This document shows, piece after piece, positions 26,365 through 36,045 of a stretch of DNA of 64,000 bases. Origin of the DNA: JAKFYM01 sp964612065. Lineage in GTDB: Bacteria; Bdellovibrionota; UBA1018; CAIPTA01. The position numbers were made by a program, and so were the translations under genes. The stretch lies in NCBI GenBank assembly GCA_964612065.1, contig CAZTCD010000007.1, forward strand, positions 1 to 64,000. Direction: 5' to 3'. The notes beneath the pieces are model-generated. The model searched no databases and was not told the origin of the DNA. It worked only from the letters and a program-made list of their open reading frames with translations. Every line of letters begins with the position of its first letter. Within the stretch, counting starts at the first letter, position 1.

Positions 26365-27744
26365 TCAGATCTTCGCGTTTTCCGGAACGTAGATGCGATA
26401 GATGCTTTTCTCTTCGGCGTATTTGCGGAAGAGATCCGTAAACTGCTCCAGCGGGCGGAAGCTGGCCTCACCGCTCAGGCGGTCGAAGGTTTCCACGAAA
26501 ATGGTGGTTTCCTCATCGGAGAAATTCCCGAGGTTGGGCTTTACGTAGTTAGACAGGCCTTTGCCGCTGGCGGCTTCGAAGAAGTCGATGCCTTTTTCCT
26601 TGAGCTGGGATTTGAACTCCACGGCCTTGCGGCTGCGGGCGGGATCGCCGGCGCCTTCGTGCCATTCCACGGCCACTTTGTAGTGCTTGCGGTCGAGCAC
26701 GCGCTTGGCCCATTCGTTTTTGGAGGCGTCTTTGCGGAGGTGCTCGTAGAGCACGGAATCATCGCAGCGGAGGTAGGCTTCCACGTCGGCTGGTACTTTG
26801 AAGGAGCAGTTCTCGCTGCGGATATAGCGCTCCATCATCTTCTCGTAGCACACGCTCTTGTGGTGGAGATACACCATCAGGAACATGTGGTAGCGGGAGA
26901 GGAGAAAATCCTCGAACGAATAAATCGCGCGCTCCGACAGAGCGAGATGGGCGGTTTTGGCTTTGCCACCGCCTTTGCCTCCGGGGCTTTCGAGGTAAAC
27001 GCCGAGGTTGGTGAGCAGCCAGTTGGCGTCGAATTTTCCGTAGCTCACTCCGGTATAATAGGAATCGCGCTGCAGGTAATCCATGCGGTCGGCGTCGATC
27101 TCGGAGGAGATGATCTGGTGGAGCACCTTGCGGAAGCTTACGCCCCGGTCGCGGAAGAAGTCGTCTTTGTCCTTGAGTGAAAGGTTCATCACGCAGGCGA
27201 TATGCCAGGGCGTGAGGCCGAATTTTGCGAAGGCCTTCTCGAGCACCGGGGTGAGGGGCGAATCGAGGATGATCTTGAGGGTGTAGTCTTCGTGGGAGGC
27301 CTGGCGCTTCTGGTCTTTGCCGGAAACCTCGGGTGGGAGGCCGAGCTCGGCCACCGGAGGCATGGCGTGCTCGATGGCGTGGGAGAAGGGGCCGTGCCCG
27401 ATATCGTGCAGGAGGGCGGTGATGCGGGCGAGGTAATAGTAGTTGTGGAAAACGTCCTGGCCCGAGAAAAAGTGGTTTTTGAAAATGCTCTGAAAAGCAG
27501 TGCCGGCGAGATGGCAGGCGCCGATCGAGTGGATATAGCGGTTGTGAACGGCGCAGGGGTAGGCGAATTCGGAGAAGCCGAGCTGCTTGATATTGCGCAG
27601 GCGCTGGAAGGCCAGGGAATCGATCACGGCGATTTCCCACGGATAGAGCTCGATCGGGCCGTGGATCACGTCGCGCACTTCAGTGATCTTCACTTTGCCC
27701 TTGCGCGGGATGCTGGAGAGGTGTCGCGGGTTGTTCTCGGTCAT
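26365..27744 (-). CDS. HD-domain phosphohydrolase, dNTPase-like
   Basis: A 459-residue protein of the SAMHD1/YdhJ type. The HD motif is RYIHSIGACHLAG followed by ALLHDIGHGPFSHAIEHAM (His-Asp metal ligands), then SSEIDADRMDYLQRDSYYTGVSYGKFD with the third conserved Asp. Starts with KVRDVIHGPIELYPWEIAVIDSLAFQRLRNIKQLG, a family N-terminal signature. Likely hydrolyses dNTPs or another phosphoester. ATG 27744 (MTENNP) is preferred over an upstream start that overlaps the previous gene. It sits between cobalamin adenosyltransferase and the ACP gene, probably one transcript. Confidence 0.85.
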   Translation of the reverse strand: MTENNPRHLSSIPRKGKVKITEVRDVIHGPIELYPWEIAVIDSLAFQRLRNIKQLGFSEFAYPCAVHNRYIHSIGACHLAGTAFQSIFKNHFFSGQDVFHNYYYLARITALLHDIGHGPFSHAIEHAMPPVAELGLPPEVSGKDQKRQASHEDYTLKIILDSPLTPVLEKAFAKFGLTPWHIACVMNLSLKDKDDFFRDRGVSFRKVLHQIISSEIDADRMDYLQRDSYYTGVSYGKFDANWLLTNLGVYLESPGGKGGGKAKTAHLALSERAIYSFEDFLLSRYHMFLMVYLHHKSVCYEKMMERYIRSENCSFKVPADVEAYLRCDDSVLYEHLRKDASKNEWAKRVLDRKHYKVAVEWHEGAGDPARSRKAVEFKSQLKEKGIDFFEAASGKGLSNYVKPNLGNFSDEETTIFVETFDRLSGEASFRPLEQFTDLFRKYAEEKSIYRIYVPENAKI

Positions 27745-27796
27745 AAATGCGGGCTTCTTTCTTTTCTGCGCAGGCCAATGGGTGCGGCGGTGGCGA

Positions 27797-28384
27797 TCAC
27801 GTCCAGGGGTCCTCGTGCACACCACCCCGGTGGTTGAGATAACGGGCCAGCACGAAGAGAGCGTCGGCCAGGCGATTGAGGTATTGCACGGCGAGCTCGG
27901 GCACGATCTCTCCGCTCTCCTTCAGCGCGATCACATCGCGCTCGGCTCTCCGGCAAATGGTGCGGGAGAGGTGAAGATGGCTTCCCAGGAGCGTGCCTCC
28001 CGGCAGGATGAAGCTGGTCATGGGCTGCAGGTAGGTTTCCCAGCCGTCGATCCTGCCTTCCATTGCGGAAATCGTGGCCAGATCTACATGGGTGCGATCC
28101 TGACGAGATCCTGAAAAAGCCTCCTGGCCTTGCGCCACCCGTTCGGAGGCTTCCTTGGAAGCGAGCCAGGATCCGAGCGCGAAAATATCTTTCTGGATTT
28201 GCAGCAACCAGAGGGTTTCTTCGTTATGCTTTTCCTTCCTGCAGAGGGAAACGCAAATGCCCAGGCAGGAGTTGAGTTCGTCGAGAGTTCCGTAGGCTTG
28301 CACGCGTCCGTGGGCTTTGCTTACACGCTCTCCGCCGAACAGCGCCGTTTGCCCTTTGTCACCGGTGCGAGTATAGATTTTCAT
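27797..28384 (-). CDS. PduO-type cob(I)alamin adenosyltransferase
   Basis: A 195-residue enzyme converting cob(I)alamin and ATP to adenosylcobalamin. Signatures are the N-terminal KIYTRTGDKGQTALFGGERVSKAHGRVQAYGTLDELNS (ATP-binding), LPGGTLLGSHLHLSRTICRRAERDV and YLNRLADALFVLARYLN. The GTDELNS-like substrate loop is intact. It implies a B12-dependent mutase, reductase or lyase elsewhere in the genome. First gene of the run pduO-HD-ACP-ligase. Confidence 0.92.
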   Translation of the reverse strand: MKIYTRTGDKGQTALFGGERVSKAHGRVQAYGTLDELNSCLGICVSLCRKEKHNEETLWLLQIQKDIFALGSWLASKEASERVAQGQEAFSGSRQDRTHVDLATISAMEGRIDGWETYLQPMTSFILPGGTLLGSHLHLSRTICRRAERDVIALKESGEIVPELAVQYLNRLADALFVLARYLNHRGGVHEDPWT

Positions 28385-28429
28385 AAAACCTTTTTAACCC
28401 GACTCACGGCTTAAAGGAAAAAAATCGCA

Positions 28430-30286
28430 ATGCGTCAATCGCTGACCTTCCTTCGCTTTCTGGCTATTTTTCAGGTTCTCTTTCTGCTCGCGTCTTGTGC
28501 GAGCCTGCGTGGAAGCGCCCCTCACGAGCACGTTCCGCCTCCTCCTCCCCGCCCGGAAGTGGATCTCAGCCGCTATGACCAGCTCGTGGTGATCGGCACA
28601 AACGATTTTCACGGCTATCTGCGCCCCGTGGAAAGCAAGCTGGGCCAGGAAACGGTAGTGATCGGCGGAGCGGAATGGTTTGCCGGTTTCGTGAACATCC
28701 TGGAGCGCAAATATGGCGATAGCCTCATTCTCCTAGATGGGGGAGATATGTGGCAGGGAACCATCGATTCCAACACCTTCCGGGGACGCTCCGTGGTGGA
28801 TTTCTACAATCTCCTTCCTTACCGGGCCGTGGCGGTGGGGAATCACGAGTTCGATTACGGGCCGCAGAGCAAGGGGGGGAAGGATCCGCTGGGCGCGGCC
28901 AAGGCGAATATGGCGGCGTCGCACTTTCCCTACGTGCAGGCGAACATCTATTGGAAGGGCACGAATAAGATCTGGTCGGAAAAGAATCTCGTGCCTTCGG
29001 TGCTGGTGGAAGCGGGAGGTTATAAAGTGGGCATCATCGGCCTCACCACCACCTCCACCCCCGGAAAAACCCTGCCCAAGCATGTGGAGAAGCTCGAGTT
29101 TCGCGATTTCGTGGAGCCCACGCTTTCGGAGGCGAAAAAACTGCGGGCCCGCGGCGCCGATATCGTGCTGATCACAATGCACGAGGGCGAGGGCAAGCCT
29201 GGAGATCCGGTGTATAAGCTCCTGCACGCGATTCCGAAAGGCACGGTGGATGGAGTGGTGGCCGGCCATTCCCATACCGAGGTGCATGAGTTCGTGAACG
29301 GGATCCCTGTGATCGAGAGCCGTACCCGCGGCCTCTACTTCGGCCGTTTCGATCTTTTCATCGATAAGGAAACGAGGAAGCTCAACCCTTCGCTGACCCA
29401 CATCTATGATATGCACATGATCTGCGGCACCTGGATGAAAAGCTCCGATACCTGCGATCAGAAAGCCGCCAAAGCCGCCATCGAAGACGGCAAAGCCAAG
29501 ATGGAAGATTTCCTTCCTCTTCGCACGGTGGAGTATGAAGGGCAGGAGGTGTATCCGGATCCCTCCGTGAGAGGAACTCTTGATCCTTATTTCTCCAAGG
29601 TGGACAAGCGGAAGAGCGAGGTGGTGGGCCAGGCTCTCGCCGATTTCGACTGGTATGAAACAGGAGAGAACCAGATGGGCACTCTGGTGCTCGATGCGTT
29701 CCGCTGGAAATTTCCGCAGGCGAAAGTGATCGTGATGAACGGAGGGGGAATCCGCCGCCGCCTATTCAAAGGCCCGATCACCTTCGGTGATCTTTACGAG
29801 ATGACCCCTTTCGACAACGTGGCCGTGCTCGTGAAGGTGAACGGCAGCCAGCTGAAGGAGATGCTGCGGGTGCTGCTCTCGGGCTCGCACAAAGTGCCGA
29901 TGGTTTCCGGCATCAAGGTGCGCTACTTCAACCGCGAGGATTCCGCTTTCGACCGTGACGTGAACGGCGACGGAAAAAAAGAGGATTGGGAAAAAGACCG
30001 CCTCGATCCGATGGGGGGAGTGGTTTGGGAGGACACCGGAAAGCCTGTGGGCGATCACGAAGAGTTCCTTCTCGCCACCCTGGATTACCTGGTAGCGGGA
30101 GGAGATCACCTTACCCATGTATTCGATCCCATCCCGCTTTCAAAGCGCCGTTATTTCGATCTGGCGCCCCGGGATCTCATGGCTGAATACCTGAGAAAAC
30201 ACCCTGGGATCGAGCTGCCCCGAAAAGACCATCTGAGGCTGGTACCTGTGGTGGGCAAGGGAGCTTCGAGCTCCATTGAGCATTGA
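28430..30286 (+). CDS. 5'-nucleotidase/UshA-family lipoprotein
   Basis: A 618-residue periplasmic or surface lipoprotein (lipobox LLASC, Cys 23) followed by a Pro-rich linker. The metallophosphatase domain has TNDFHGYL, LLDGGDMWQGT, VGNHEFDYG, TMHEGEG and VAGHSHTEVH, binding two metals; the C-terminal 5'-nucleotidase domain follows (GTLVLDAFRW ... MNGGGIRRRLFKGPITFGDLYEMTPFDN). Probably dephosphorylates nucleotides or hydrolyses nucleotide sugars for salvage. An insertion around residues 345-395 differs from UshA. It is divergent from the pduO gene. Confidence 0.9.
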   Translation: MRQSLTFLRFLAIFQVLFLLASCASLRGSAPHEHVPPPPPRPEVDLSRYDQLVVIGTNDFHGYLRPVESKLGQETVVIGGAEWFAGFVNILERKYGDSLILLDGGDMWQGTIDSNTFRGRSVVDFYNLLPYRAVAVGNHEFDYGPQSKGGKDPLGAAKANMAASHFPYVQANIYWKGTNKIWSEKNLVPSVLVEAGGYKVGIIGLTTTSTPGKTLPKHVEKLEFRDFVEPTLSEAKKLRARGADIVLITMHEGEGKPGDPVYKLLHAIPKGTVDGVVAGHSHTEVHEFVNGIPVIESRTRGLYFGRFDLFIDKETRKLNPSLTHIYDMHMICGTWMKSSDTCDQKAAKAAIEDGKAKMEDFLPLRTVEYEGQEVYPDPSVRGTLDPYFSKVDKRKSEVVGQALADFDWYETGENQMGTLVLDAFRWKFPQAKVIVMNGGGIRRRLFKGPITFGDLYEMTPFDNVAVLVKVNGSQLKEMLRVLLSGSHKVPMVSGIKVRYFNREDSAFDRDVNGDGKKEDWEKDRLDPMGGVVWEDTGKPVGDHEEFLLATLDYLVAGGDHLTHVFDPIPLSKRRYFDLAPRDLMAEYLRKHPGIELPRKDHLRLVPVVGKGASSSIEH

Positions 30287-30403
30287 GGAGCGCTGAAATC
30301 CCTGGGAGCGAGGGGCTGCGGAGCTCCCCTTGAATAGCCAACTTTCTTCGCTGCTTTCCCGGGTTGGATGGCCCTAGCCGCTCCCGCAGGCTAAAATAGA
30401 GGA

Positions 30404-32647
30404 ATGAAGGCTTCCGACATCCTCCACAAGCAGATCAAAGACGAATACGAGAAGCAGAACCGCATCCTTTCCTTCGACGAGTATCTCGAGCTCGTGAAAG
30501 GGGATCCGCAGCGGCAAACCCGCTCCTCGGCCCAGTACATCGTAGACATGATGGACCACTTCGGCCGCGAGGGGCCGCCTTCCGGCGCCGCCGGGCCACG
30601 ACGCTTCAAGCTCTTCGACCAGGAGTTCGCCGATCCCCGCTTCCGCCTCATCGGGCAAGAGGCCGTGCAGGAAAGCATCTACCACATCCTGAAAAGCTTC
30701 ATTCGCGAAGGGGTGAACAATAAACTCGTGCTGCTTCACGGCCCGAACGGCTCGGCGAAGAGCTCGATCATCAACTGCATGATGCGCGGCCTGGAGGAAT
30801 ACTCCGCCCGCAATGAGGGCGCCGTTTACCGTTTCCACTGGGTTTTTCCCGCGGATCGCTTCGGCAAGCCCGGCCTCGGCCTCGGCCGCGATGGCGCCGT
30901 GAAAGACGACGACACCCAGAGCTACGCCAAGCTGGCCGATACCGAGATCGCCGCCCGCATCTCCTGCGAGCTCCGCGATCATCCGCTCTTCCTGATTCCG
31001 CAGGCCCAGCGCACTGCTTTTCTCAAAGAGCTCGGCCTGCCTTCCTCCTTCATCCTCTCGGAATACATCCAGAAGGGCGATCTCTCGCAGAAGAGCAAAA
31101 AAATCTTCGAGGCCCTGCTTCGCTCGCATAAGGGCGATTACAAAAAGGTGCTCCGCTATGTGCAGGTGGAGCGCTTCTATATCTCCAAGCGCTACCGCGA
31201 TGCCGCCGTAACGATCGAGCCGCAGATGCACGTGGACGCCACCGCCCAGCAGATCACGATGGACCGCTCGGCCTCGATGCTGCCGAGCTCGCTTCAGTTT
31301 CTTTCCCTCTTTGATCTGCACGGCGATCTGGTGGACGGAAACCGCGGCATCGTGGAATACAACGATCTGCTCAAGCGCCCGATCGACGCCTTCAAATACC
31401 TCCTCACCACCACCGAAACGGGAACGGTGAGCATAGGCGGTACCACGGCCTTCATCGACACCCTCCTCATCGGCACCTGCAACGAGGCCCAGCTCGATGC
31501 CTTCAAGGAGTATCCGGATTTCCCGAGCTTCCGGGCGCGGATCGAGCTGGTGCGCGTGCCTTACCTCCTCGACTACAAAAAAGAGGCCGACATCTACCGC
31601 ACCCAGGTGCGCCGCCTCGCCGGCGATCGCCACGTGGCGCCTCACACCCTGGAGAGCGCTGCGCTCTGGGCCGTGCTCTGCCGCCTGAAGAAACCTAATG
31701 CCTCCCACTATCCCGGCAACTTTGCCTATCTCGTGAATTCGATCACGCCGATCGAAAAGGCCCGCCTCTTCGCGGAAACGGCGATGCCGGCTCGCCTGAG
31801 CTCCGAGGAGCGCAAGCTGCTCAAGAGCTATCTCGACGAGATCCGCGCCGAATACGGAGCCGTGCCCTATTACGAAGGCCGGGTGGGCCCGAGCCCACGC
31901 GAGATGAAGATCATCCTGTTCAACGCTCTCGAGAGAAACGAGAAGGGCATCCTTTCGCCTCTCGGCCTGTTCGCGGAGCTTGAGGAGTTCGTGAAGCGCA
32001 CCTCGGAATACGACTACCTTCGCGAGGATGTGGTGGAGGGCTTCCACGATTGCCGCGCCTTCATCCAAACTTCGCGCGATACCTATCTCGACGGCCTCGA
32101 CGCCGAGATCCGCTCCTGCCTCGGCGTGCACGATGAGCGGCAGTACGAATCCTTCCTGAAGCGTTATATCGTGAACGTGACGGCTTACCTCAAGAAAGAG
32201 AAGATCCGCAACCCGGTTACGGATCGCCTGGAGAACGCCGACAACTCGCTCATGGACGAGTTCGAAAAGGTGGTGGGCGTGCTCGAAGATCGCGAGCATT
32301 TCCGCCAGAACATCATGACCCAGCTGGGCGTTTACGCGCTTGAGAACCCCAGCACCCAACGCGAGGGGATGGATTACGCGCGCGTATTCCCGGATCTGAT
32401 GAAAAAAATCCGCGACTTCTATATCGACGAGCATTCCCAGCTGATGAAGCGGGTGCACGACGCGATCACGCTGTTCGAGCAGAGAGCCGGAGGGCATGTG
32501 CCTTCCGATACCCGCACCCGCACCGTGGAGCAGATCGAGGCCGAGAAGATGGCGCTCTCGATGGTGGATAATATGAAGCAGAAGTTCGGATATAACGAGG
32601 TGAGCGCACGCGAGGCGTTCGTGTATCTGTTTCAGAAGCGGTATTAA
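30404..32647 (+). CDS. prkA: PrkA-family AAA serine protein kinase/protease regulator
   Basis: A 747-residue protein of the PrkA/YeaG family. The N-terminal AAA module has Walker A GPNGSAKSS (113-121) after KLVLLH; the C-terminal PrkA domain follows from about residue 400. Family members respond to stress, starvation or sporulation and have been assigned kinase and, more recently, ATP-dependent protease activity. In many proteobacteria it sits with yeaH and spoVR; neither is adjacent here, and the protein is about 100 residues longer than E. coli YeaG. GAGGA directly precedes the start. Confidence 0.93.
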   Translation: MKASDILHKQIKDEYEKQNRILSFDEYLELVKGDPQRQTRSSAQYIVDMMDHFGREGPPSGAAGPRRFKLFDQEFADPRFRLIGQEAVQESIYHILKSFIREGVNNKLVLLHGPNGSAKSSIINCMMRGLEEYSARNEGAVYRFHWVFPADRFGKPGLGLGRDGAVKDDDTQSYAKLADTEIAARISCELRDHPLFLIPQAQRTAFLKELGLPSSFILSEYIQKGDLSQKSKKIFEALLRSHKGDYKKVLRYVQVERFYISKRYRDAAVTIEPQMHVDATAQQITMDRSASMLPSSLQFLSLFDLHGDLVDGNRGIVEYNDLLKRPIDAFKYLLTTTETGTVSIGGTTAFIDTLLIGTCNEAQLDAFKEYPDFPSFRARIELVRVPYLLDYKKEADIYRTQVRRLAGDRHVAPHTLESAALWAVLCRLKKPNASHYPGNFAYLVNSITPIEKARLFAETAMPARLSSEERKLLKSYLDEIRAEYGAVPYYEGRVGPSPREMKIILFNALERNEKGILSPLGLFAELEEFVKRTSEYDYLREDVVEGFHDCRAFIQTSRDTYLDGLDAEIRSCLGVHDERQYESFLKRYIVNVTAYLKKEKIRNPVTDRLENADNSLMDEFEKVVGVLEDREHFRQNIMTQLGVYALENPSTQREGMDYARVFPDLMKKIRDFYIDEHSQLMKRVHDAITLFEQRAGGHVPSDTRTRTVEQIEAEKMALSMVDNMKQKFGYNEVSAREAFVYLFQKRY

Positions 32648-32706
32648 GGGTTAGGCGCGGAGCGGGCGGCGGATGGAGGCAGCGGCTTTCCCCGTAGGCG
32701 GCCGGA

Positions 32707-32799
32707 GCTTGCGTGGCTTGCGTGGCTTGCGTGGCTTGCGTGGTTTTCCCCGCTCGCGATAACGCAACTAGTCCTCCGCGCAGAGGTCGCTATGCGTTA
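32707..32799. repeat. 9-bp tandem repeat and nested hairpin downstream of prkA
   Basis: GCTTGCGTG occurs four times in perfect tandem (32707-32742). It is followed by a nested inverted repeat: TAACGCA (32760-32766) pairs with TGCGTTA (32793-32799) and CCTC (32773-32776) with GAGG (32783-32786), with symmetric 6-base internal loops. They lie in the 259-bp gap between the convergent prkA and envelope-protein genes; the hairpin may terminate transcription but has no T-run. Confidence 0.7.
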
Positions 32800-32906
32800 C
32801 GCCCGGCTCTACCCCAACTCTATGCCCAGCTCCATGCCCAGCTCGCCGTTCATAGGGATTTACCTTTTTGCCAGGCCATTCGCCAAACAGCTAGCGGAAA
32901 AACTAC

Positions 32907-34820
32907 TTAGTTAATTTGATCCCTCGTCTCCATGCGACGCACGTCGGTGGGCGTAACGTCGAAGGTATTCGGCGTGGTCACGGTGGGCACACCGGGCGCG
33001 CTGAACTGCAGCCGCACTCCCTGGTGGGCCATATTGAACAGCAGGCTGTCGAAGGTAACGGCTCCGTCGATCGTGGTAACCGATTTGCCGCCCGTGAGTG
33101 AACAAGGCTGGGGCACGTAGCAGCCCGCTTCGATCGCCACGTTGTTCACCTTCAGGGGCACGCCGTTCGCGTCCACGAGGAACACCCGGATCGGCGACAT
33201 CGTGTCTCCCTGAGGCACGTTGCCGATCACGGTTTCGATGATCAACTTGGCGCCGGCCGGCACTACGCCGGATCCGGGAACCAGGCCCTCGGATCCGCCG
33301 CCGCCTACATAGGGAGCGGGCCCTTCGCGGTTTTTGGAAGCGGCGAGATAGGCCGCTACGTCGCTGTCGAGCGCCTTCTGGCTTTTCTTATCCTGGTGCC
33401 GCTTGTAGAGGTAAGCGCCTCCACCCACCACGGCCGCGCCGCCGGCGAGCCACATCCAGTTGTCTTTGAGGAAGCCGCTCATGCCGCTCTTTTCCTTGGG
33501 GGGAGGGGCGGATCCGCCGCTGCCGTCGTAGCCCTCGCCGCCTGTGGGCGGGGTGCTGGGCGGAGGAGGAGGATTGCTGCCGCCGGTCCAATCCGAGCCC
33601 GTGCCGTCGCCACCGGTTCCGCGACCGCTTCCGGCGCTGGTGTCTTCGGAGATCGGGGGCGGAACCTTGCCCGTAACCTGGCTGTCTTTGCCGCCTGGCT
33701 TGTGAATCGCGTCGGAAGCGATTCCGCAACGTTCCTTCAGCTCTTCATGCTTGGAAAGATTATCGGAAAACCACTTTCTCTTTTCCTCTGCGAGTTTACG
33801 CTCCTGGCGCAGCTGCAGCAGCAGCTCTCCATAGGGCGAGTTGGGGTCCGGTTTGTCTTTGGTGCTTTTGCCCCATAGAGCTTCGAATTCTTTGTTGATC
33901 TTTTCCGCATCAGGTTTGGCCGCTGCCTCAATCTTCTTAATGTGGTTGGTTTTCACTTTATCGTGGATTTCCAGATATCGCATAAAGGCCCGCTCGAGGC
34001 CTTCCACCCGTTTGCCGGATTCTTTTTCTAGAAAACCAGTTTCCTGCCGCTTTTGAATAATCGATAGCAGGTGATTGTAGGAGAACTCTGCGCCCCTATA
34101 AGTATCAATCATCCTGGTATAAGCGCCTTCGCAGGAATTGGTGTCTTTGCCGGTAATGGCGGCGGCTTGCTTTTTCGCCTCGTCGAAAGCTTCGAAGCGT
34201 TTTGCCAGCTGGCGTTTTGCCTCGCAAACCATCACGGTGGTGGCGAATCTACCAAAGCCGATTTCGAAGTAAGCAGTAGCTGCAGCCACGGCGTTTTTCA
34301 GGTCTGGTTGTTGCGGATTGCTCGCCTCGGAGTACTTCTTGTGCACCAAAAGATTGGCATGAAGAAGGTTTTTACGGCGCTCGGCAATATAGGCGTTTGT
34401 TTTTCTGTCGTAATTAGAGTTCTGTAGCTTCTCCTTGGCGGAAAGTTCTTTCTTCAAAACGGGTTCAGGCCATGATTCCACCATGCCGCCGAAGCCGCCC
34501 TTGCTCTTTCCCTTCGGAGGATCGCAAAGCGCGGTGGCCGAAGCGGCCACTGGCTCCTTAGTATCAGTATCTTTAGTATCAGCATCTTTCTCTGCGGGCA
34601 CCCGGCGAGACGCATCTTCCGCCGGCACCTTGGGAGTGGCCGGGCGTATGCCCAAAGCTTCGTCCACATCTTCAGAAAGCTTTTTCTTCTCGGCACCTGT
34701 GAGAGGAGCGGAACTGCCTCCGGCCAGAGCGGGCAGCGGCAGGCTGGCGAGCAGGAATGCCAGAAGGGTGGCGTGCGCGGAGAGGCGGGTGAAGGAAGAG
34801 GGGGGTTGCTTGTAGTTCAT
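32907..34820 (-). CDS. large exported protein with internal membrane segment and C-terminal beta domain
   Basis: A 637-residue protein with signal peptide (ATLLAFLLASLPLPALAGG). Residues 100-390 are charged and helical, likely coiled coil (many Lys/Glu heptads, e.g. RQERKLAEEKRKWFSDNLSKHEELKERC). A Gly/Pro/Ser-rich linker (about 395-450) leads to one membrane helix (WMWLAGGAAVVGGGAYLYKR). The C-terminal 115 residues look like an Ig-like (Big-type) beta domain (IRVFLVDANGVPLKVNNVAIE ... TTIDGAVTFDSLLFNMAHQGVRLQFSAPGVPTV). No family recognised; possibly a cell-envelope linker. Confidence 0.7.
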   Translation of the reverse strand: MNYKQPPSSFTRLSAHATLLAFLLASLPLPALAGGSSAPLTGAEKKKLSEDVDEALGIRPATPKVPAEDASRRVPAEKDADTKDTDTKEPVAASATALCDPPKGKSKGGFGGMVESWPEPVLKKELSAKEKLQNSNYDRKTNAYIAERRKNLLHANLLVHKKYSEASNPQQPDLKNAVAAATAYFEIGFGRFATTVMVCEAKRQLAKRFEAFDEAKKQAAAITGKDTNSCEGAYTRMIDTYRGAEFSYNHLLSIIQKRQETGFLEKESGKRVEGLERAFMRYLEIHDKVKTNHIKKIEAAAKPDAEKINKEFEALWGKSTKDKPDPNSPYGELLLQLRQERKLAEEKRKWFSDNLSKHEELKERCGIASDAIHKPGGKDSQVTGKVPPPISEDTSAGSGRGTGGDGTGSDWTGGSNPPPPPSTPPTGGEGYDGSGGSAPPPKEKSGMSGFLKDNWMWLAGGAAVVGGGAYLYKRHQDKKSQKALDSDVAAYLAASKNREGPAPYVGGGGSEGLVPGSGVVPAGAKLIIETVIGNVPQGDTMSPIRVFLVDANGVPLKVNNVAIEAGCYVPQPCSLTGGKSVTTIDGAVTFDSLLFNMAHQGVRLQFSAPGVPTVTTPNTFDVTPTDVRRMETRDQIN

Positions 34821-35006
34821 AGGGGTGGACCTTCCTGCTTACTCTATCGGCGCCTTTTGGGAAAAATGTGATGAAAAACCACCTTTGATTTCAATGGCTT
34901 GAAAATTTCTCTGCCTGCCCTTCTAACACCCGTGTTGTAACGGATACGGGATTGGCCAAGTGCCCGTGCTTCATAGTAAAAGCTCTCTCCGTACACTTTT
35001 CCGCTT

Positions 35007-36032
35007 ATGGCACGCGAACACGAAACTACAGCAGACACCTATCTCGTTACCTGGACCGTGGAACCCGGTGAGGCTGGGCTGAGGCTCGACCATTTTCTGA
35101 AGGAAAAATACCGCAAGCTATCCCGCGAGTATCTGCAGAAGGCCATACGCGAAGGCCGTGTAACGCTCAACAATCTGGGTTCGAAGCCAAGCCGCCTCCT
35201 GAAGGTGGGCGAGAAAGTGCACGTGCTCAGCACCCGGGGAAAAGAGCCGAAGGTGGACTTCAGGTACGAGGTGCTCTTCGAAGACGAGCACATCCTCGTA
35301 GTGAACAAGCCCGGCAATCTGCCCGTGCATCCCACTGGCCGTTATTTTTTCCACACCCTCCTCACTCAGCTGCGCGTGGAGAACGGCAACGAGGTGAACC
35401 AGAAGAAAGAATTCTATCTCGTGCACCGGATCGACCGCGAAACGAGCGGCGTGATGGTGCTCGCAAAAACGGCCACCGCCGCAGCGGATCTGGTGCGGCA
35501 GTGGGAGAAGCGGGAAACCTCCAAAGAATATCTGGCGATCGTAGCAGGAAAGATCGAGCGGGATTCTTTCGTGGTGGATGCTCCGCTCGGCCGCCACCAC
35601 AACTCCCAGATCCGGCTGAAGATGAATGTGGTGGACATGGGCCCCGACGGCGAGCCGCTTTATCTGCCGAAGAGCGAAGTGCTTCCGGCGAGCACGGCCT
35701 TCGAGGTGGTGGAGAGGGCGGGCGACTACACTGTGGTGAAGTGCAAGCCGCATACGGGCCGCCAGCACCAGATCCGCGTGCACCTCTGGCATGTAGGGCA
35801 TCCGATTTGCGGCGATAAGCTCTACGGCCCCGACGATGAATTCTTTCTCGCTTCCACGGCGGGCTATGAGTTTTCCGATATGGAAGTGGAGCCCGGCATC
35901 TGCCTCAGCCGCCACGCGCTCCACGCCCATAAATTGGGGTTCCGCCACCCGGCCACGGGCGAAAAGCTCGAATTCCAATCTCCTTTGCCTCCCGAGCTGG
36001 CTGATTTCCTCCAAAAAGTAAAAAAAGAGTGA
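35007..36032 (+). CDS. RluA-family pseudouridine synthase
   Basis: A 341-residue enzyme making pseudouridine in rRNA or tRNA. An N-terminal S4 domain (LRLDHFLKEKYRKLSREYLQKAIREGRVTLNN) is followed by the catalytic domain: ILVVNKPGNLPVHPT, then HRIDRETSGVMVLAKT with the nucleophilic Asp 143, and PHTGRQHQIRVHLWHVGHPICGDKLYG. It is closest in layout to RluC/RluD; the target uridines cannot be told from sequence. It lies 13 bases upstream of lepB. Confidence 0.9.
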   Translation: MAREHETTADTYLVTWTVEPGEAGLRLDHFLKEKYRKLSREYLQKAIREGRVTLNNLGSKPSRLLKVGEKVHVLSTRGKEPKVDFRYEVLFEDEHILVVNKPGNLPVHPTGRYFFHTLLTQLRVENGNEVNQKKEFYLVHRIDRETSGVMVLAKTATAAADLVRQWEKRETSKEYLAIVAGKIERDSFVVDAPLGRHHNSQIRLKMNVVDMGPDGEPLYLPKSEVLPASTAFEVVERAGDYTVVKCKPHTGRQHQIRVHLWHVGHPICGDKLYGPDDEFFLASTAGYEFSDMEVEPGICLSRHALHAHKLGFRHPATGEKLEFQSPLPPELADFLQKVKKE

Positions 36033-36045
36033 GAGAGTAGAGGCC

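Noticed and set aside
30374..32497. 707-codon minus-strand frame across prkA
   Set aside because: Antisense shadow of prkA with no SD or domain.
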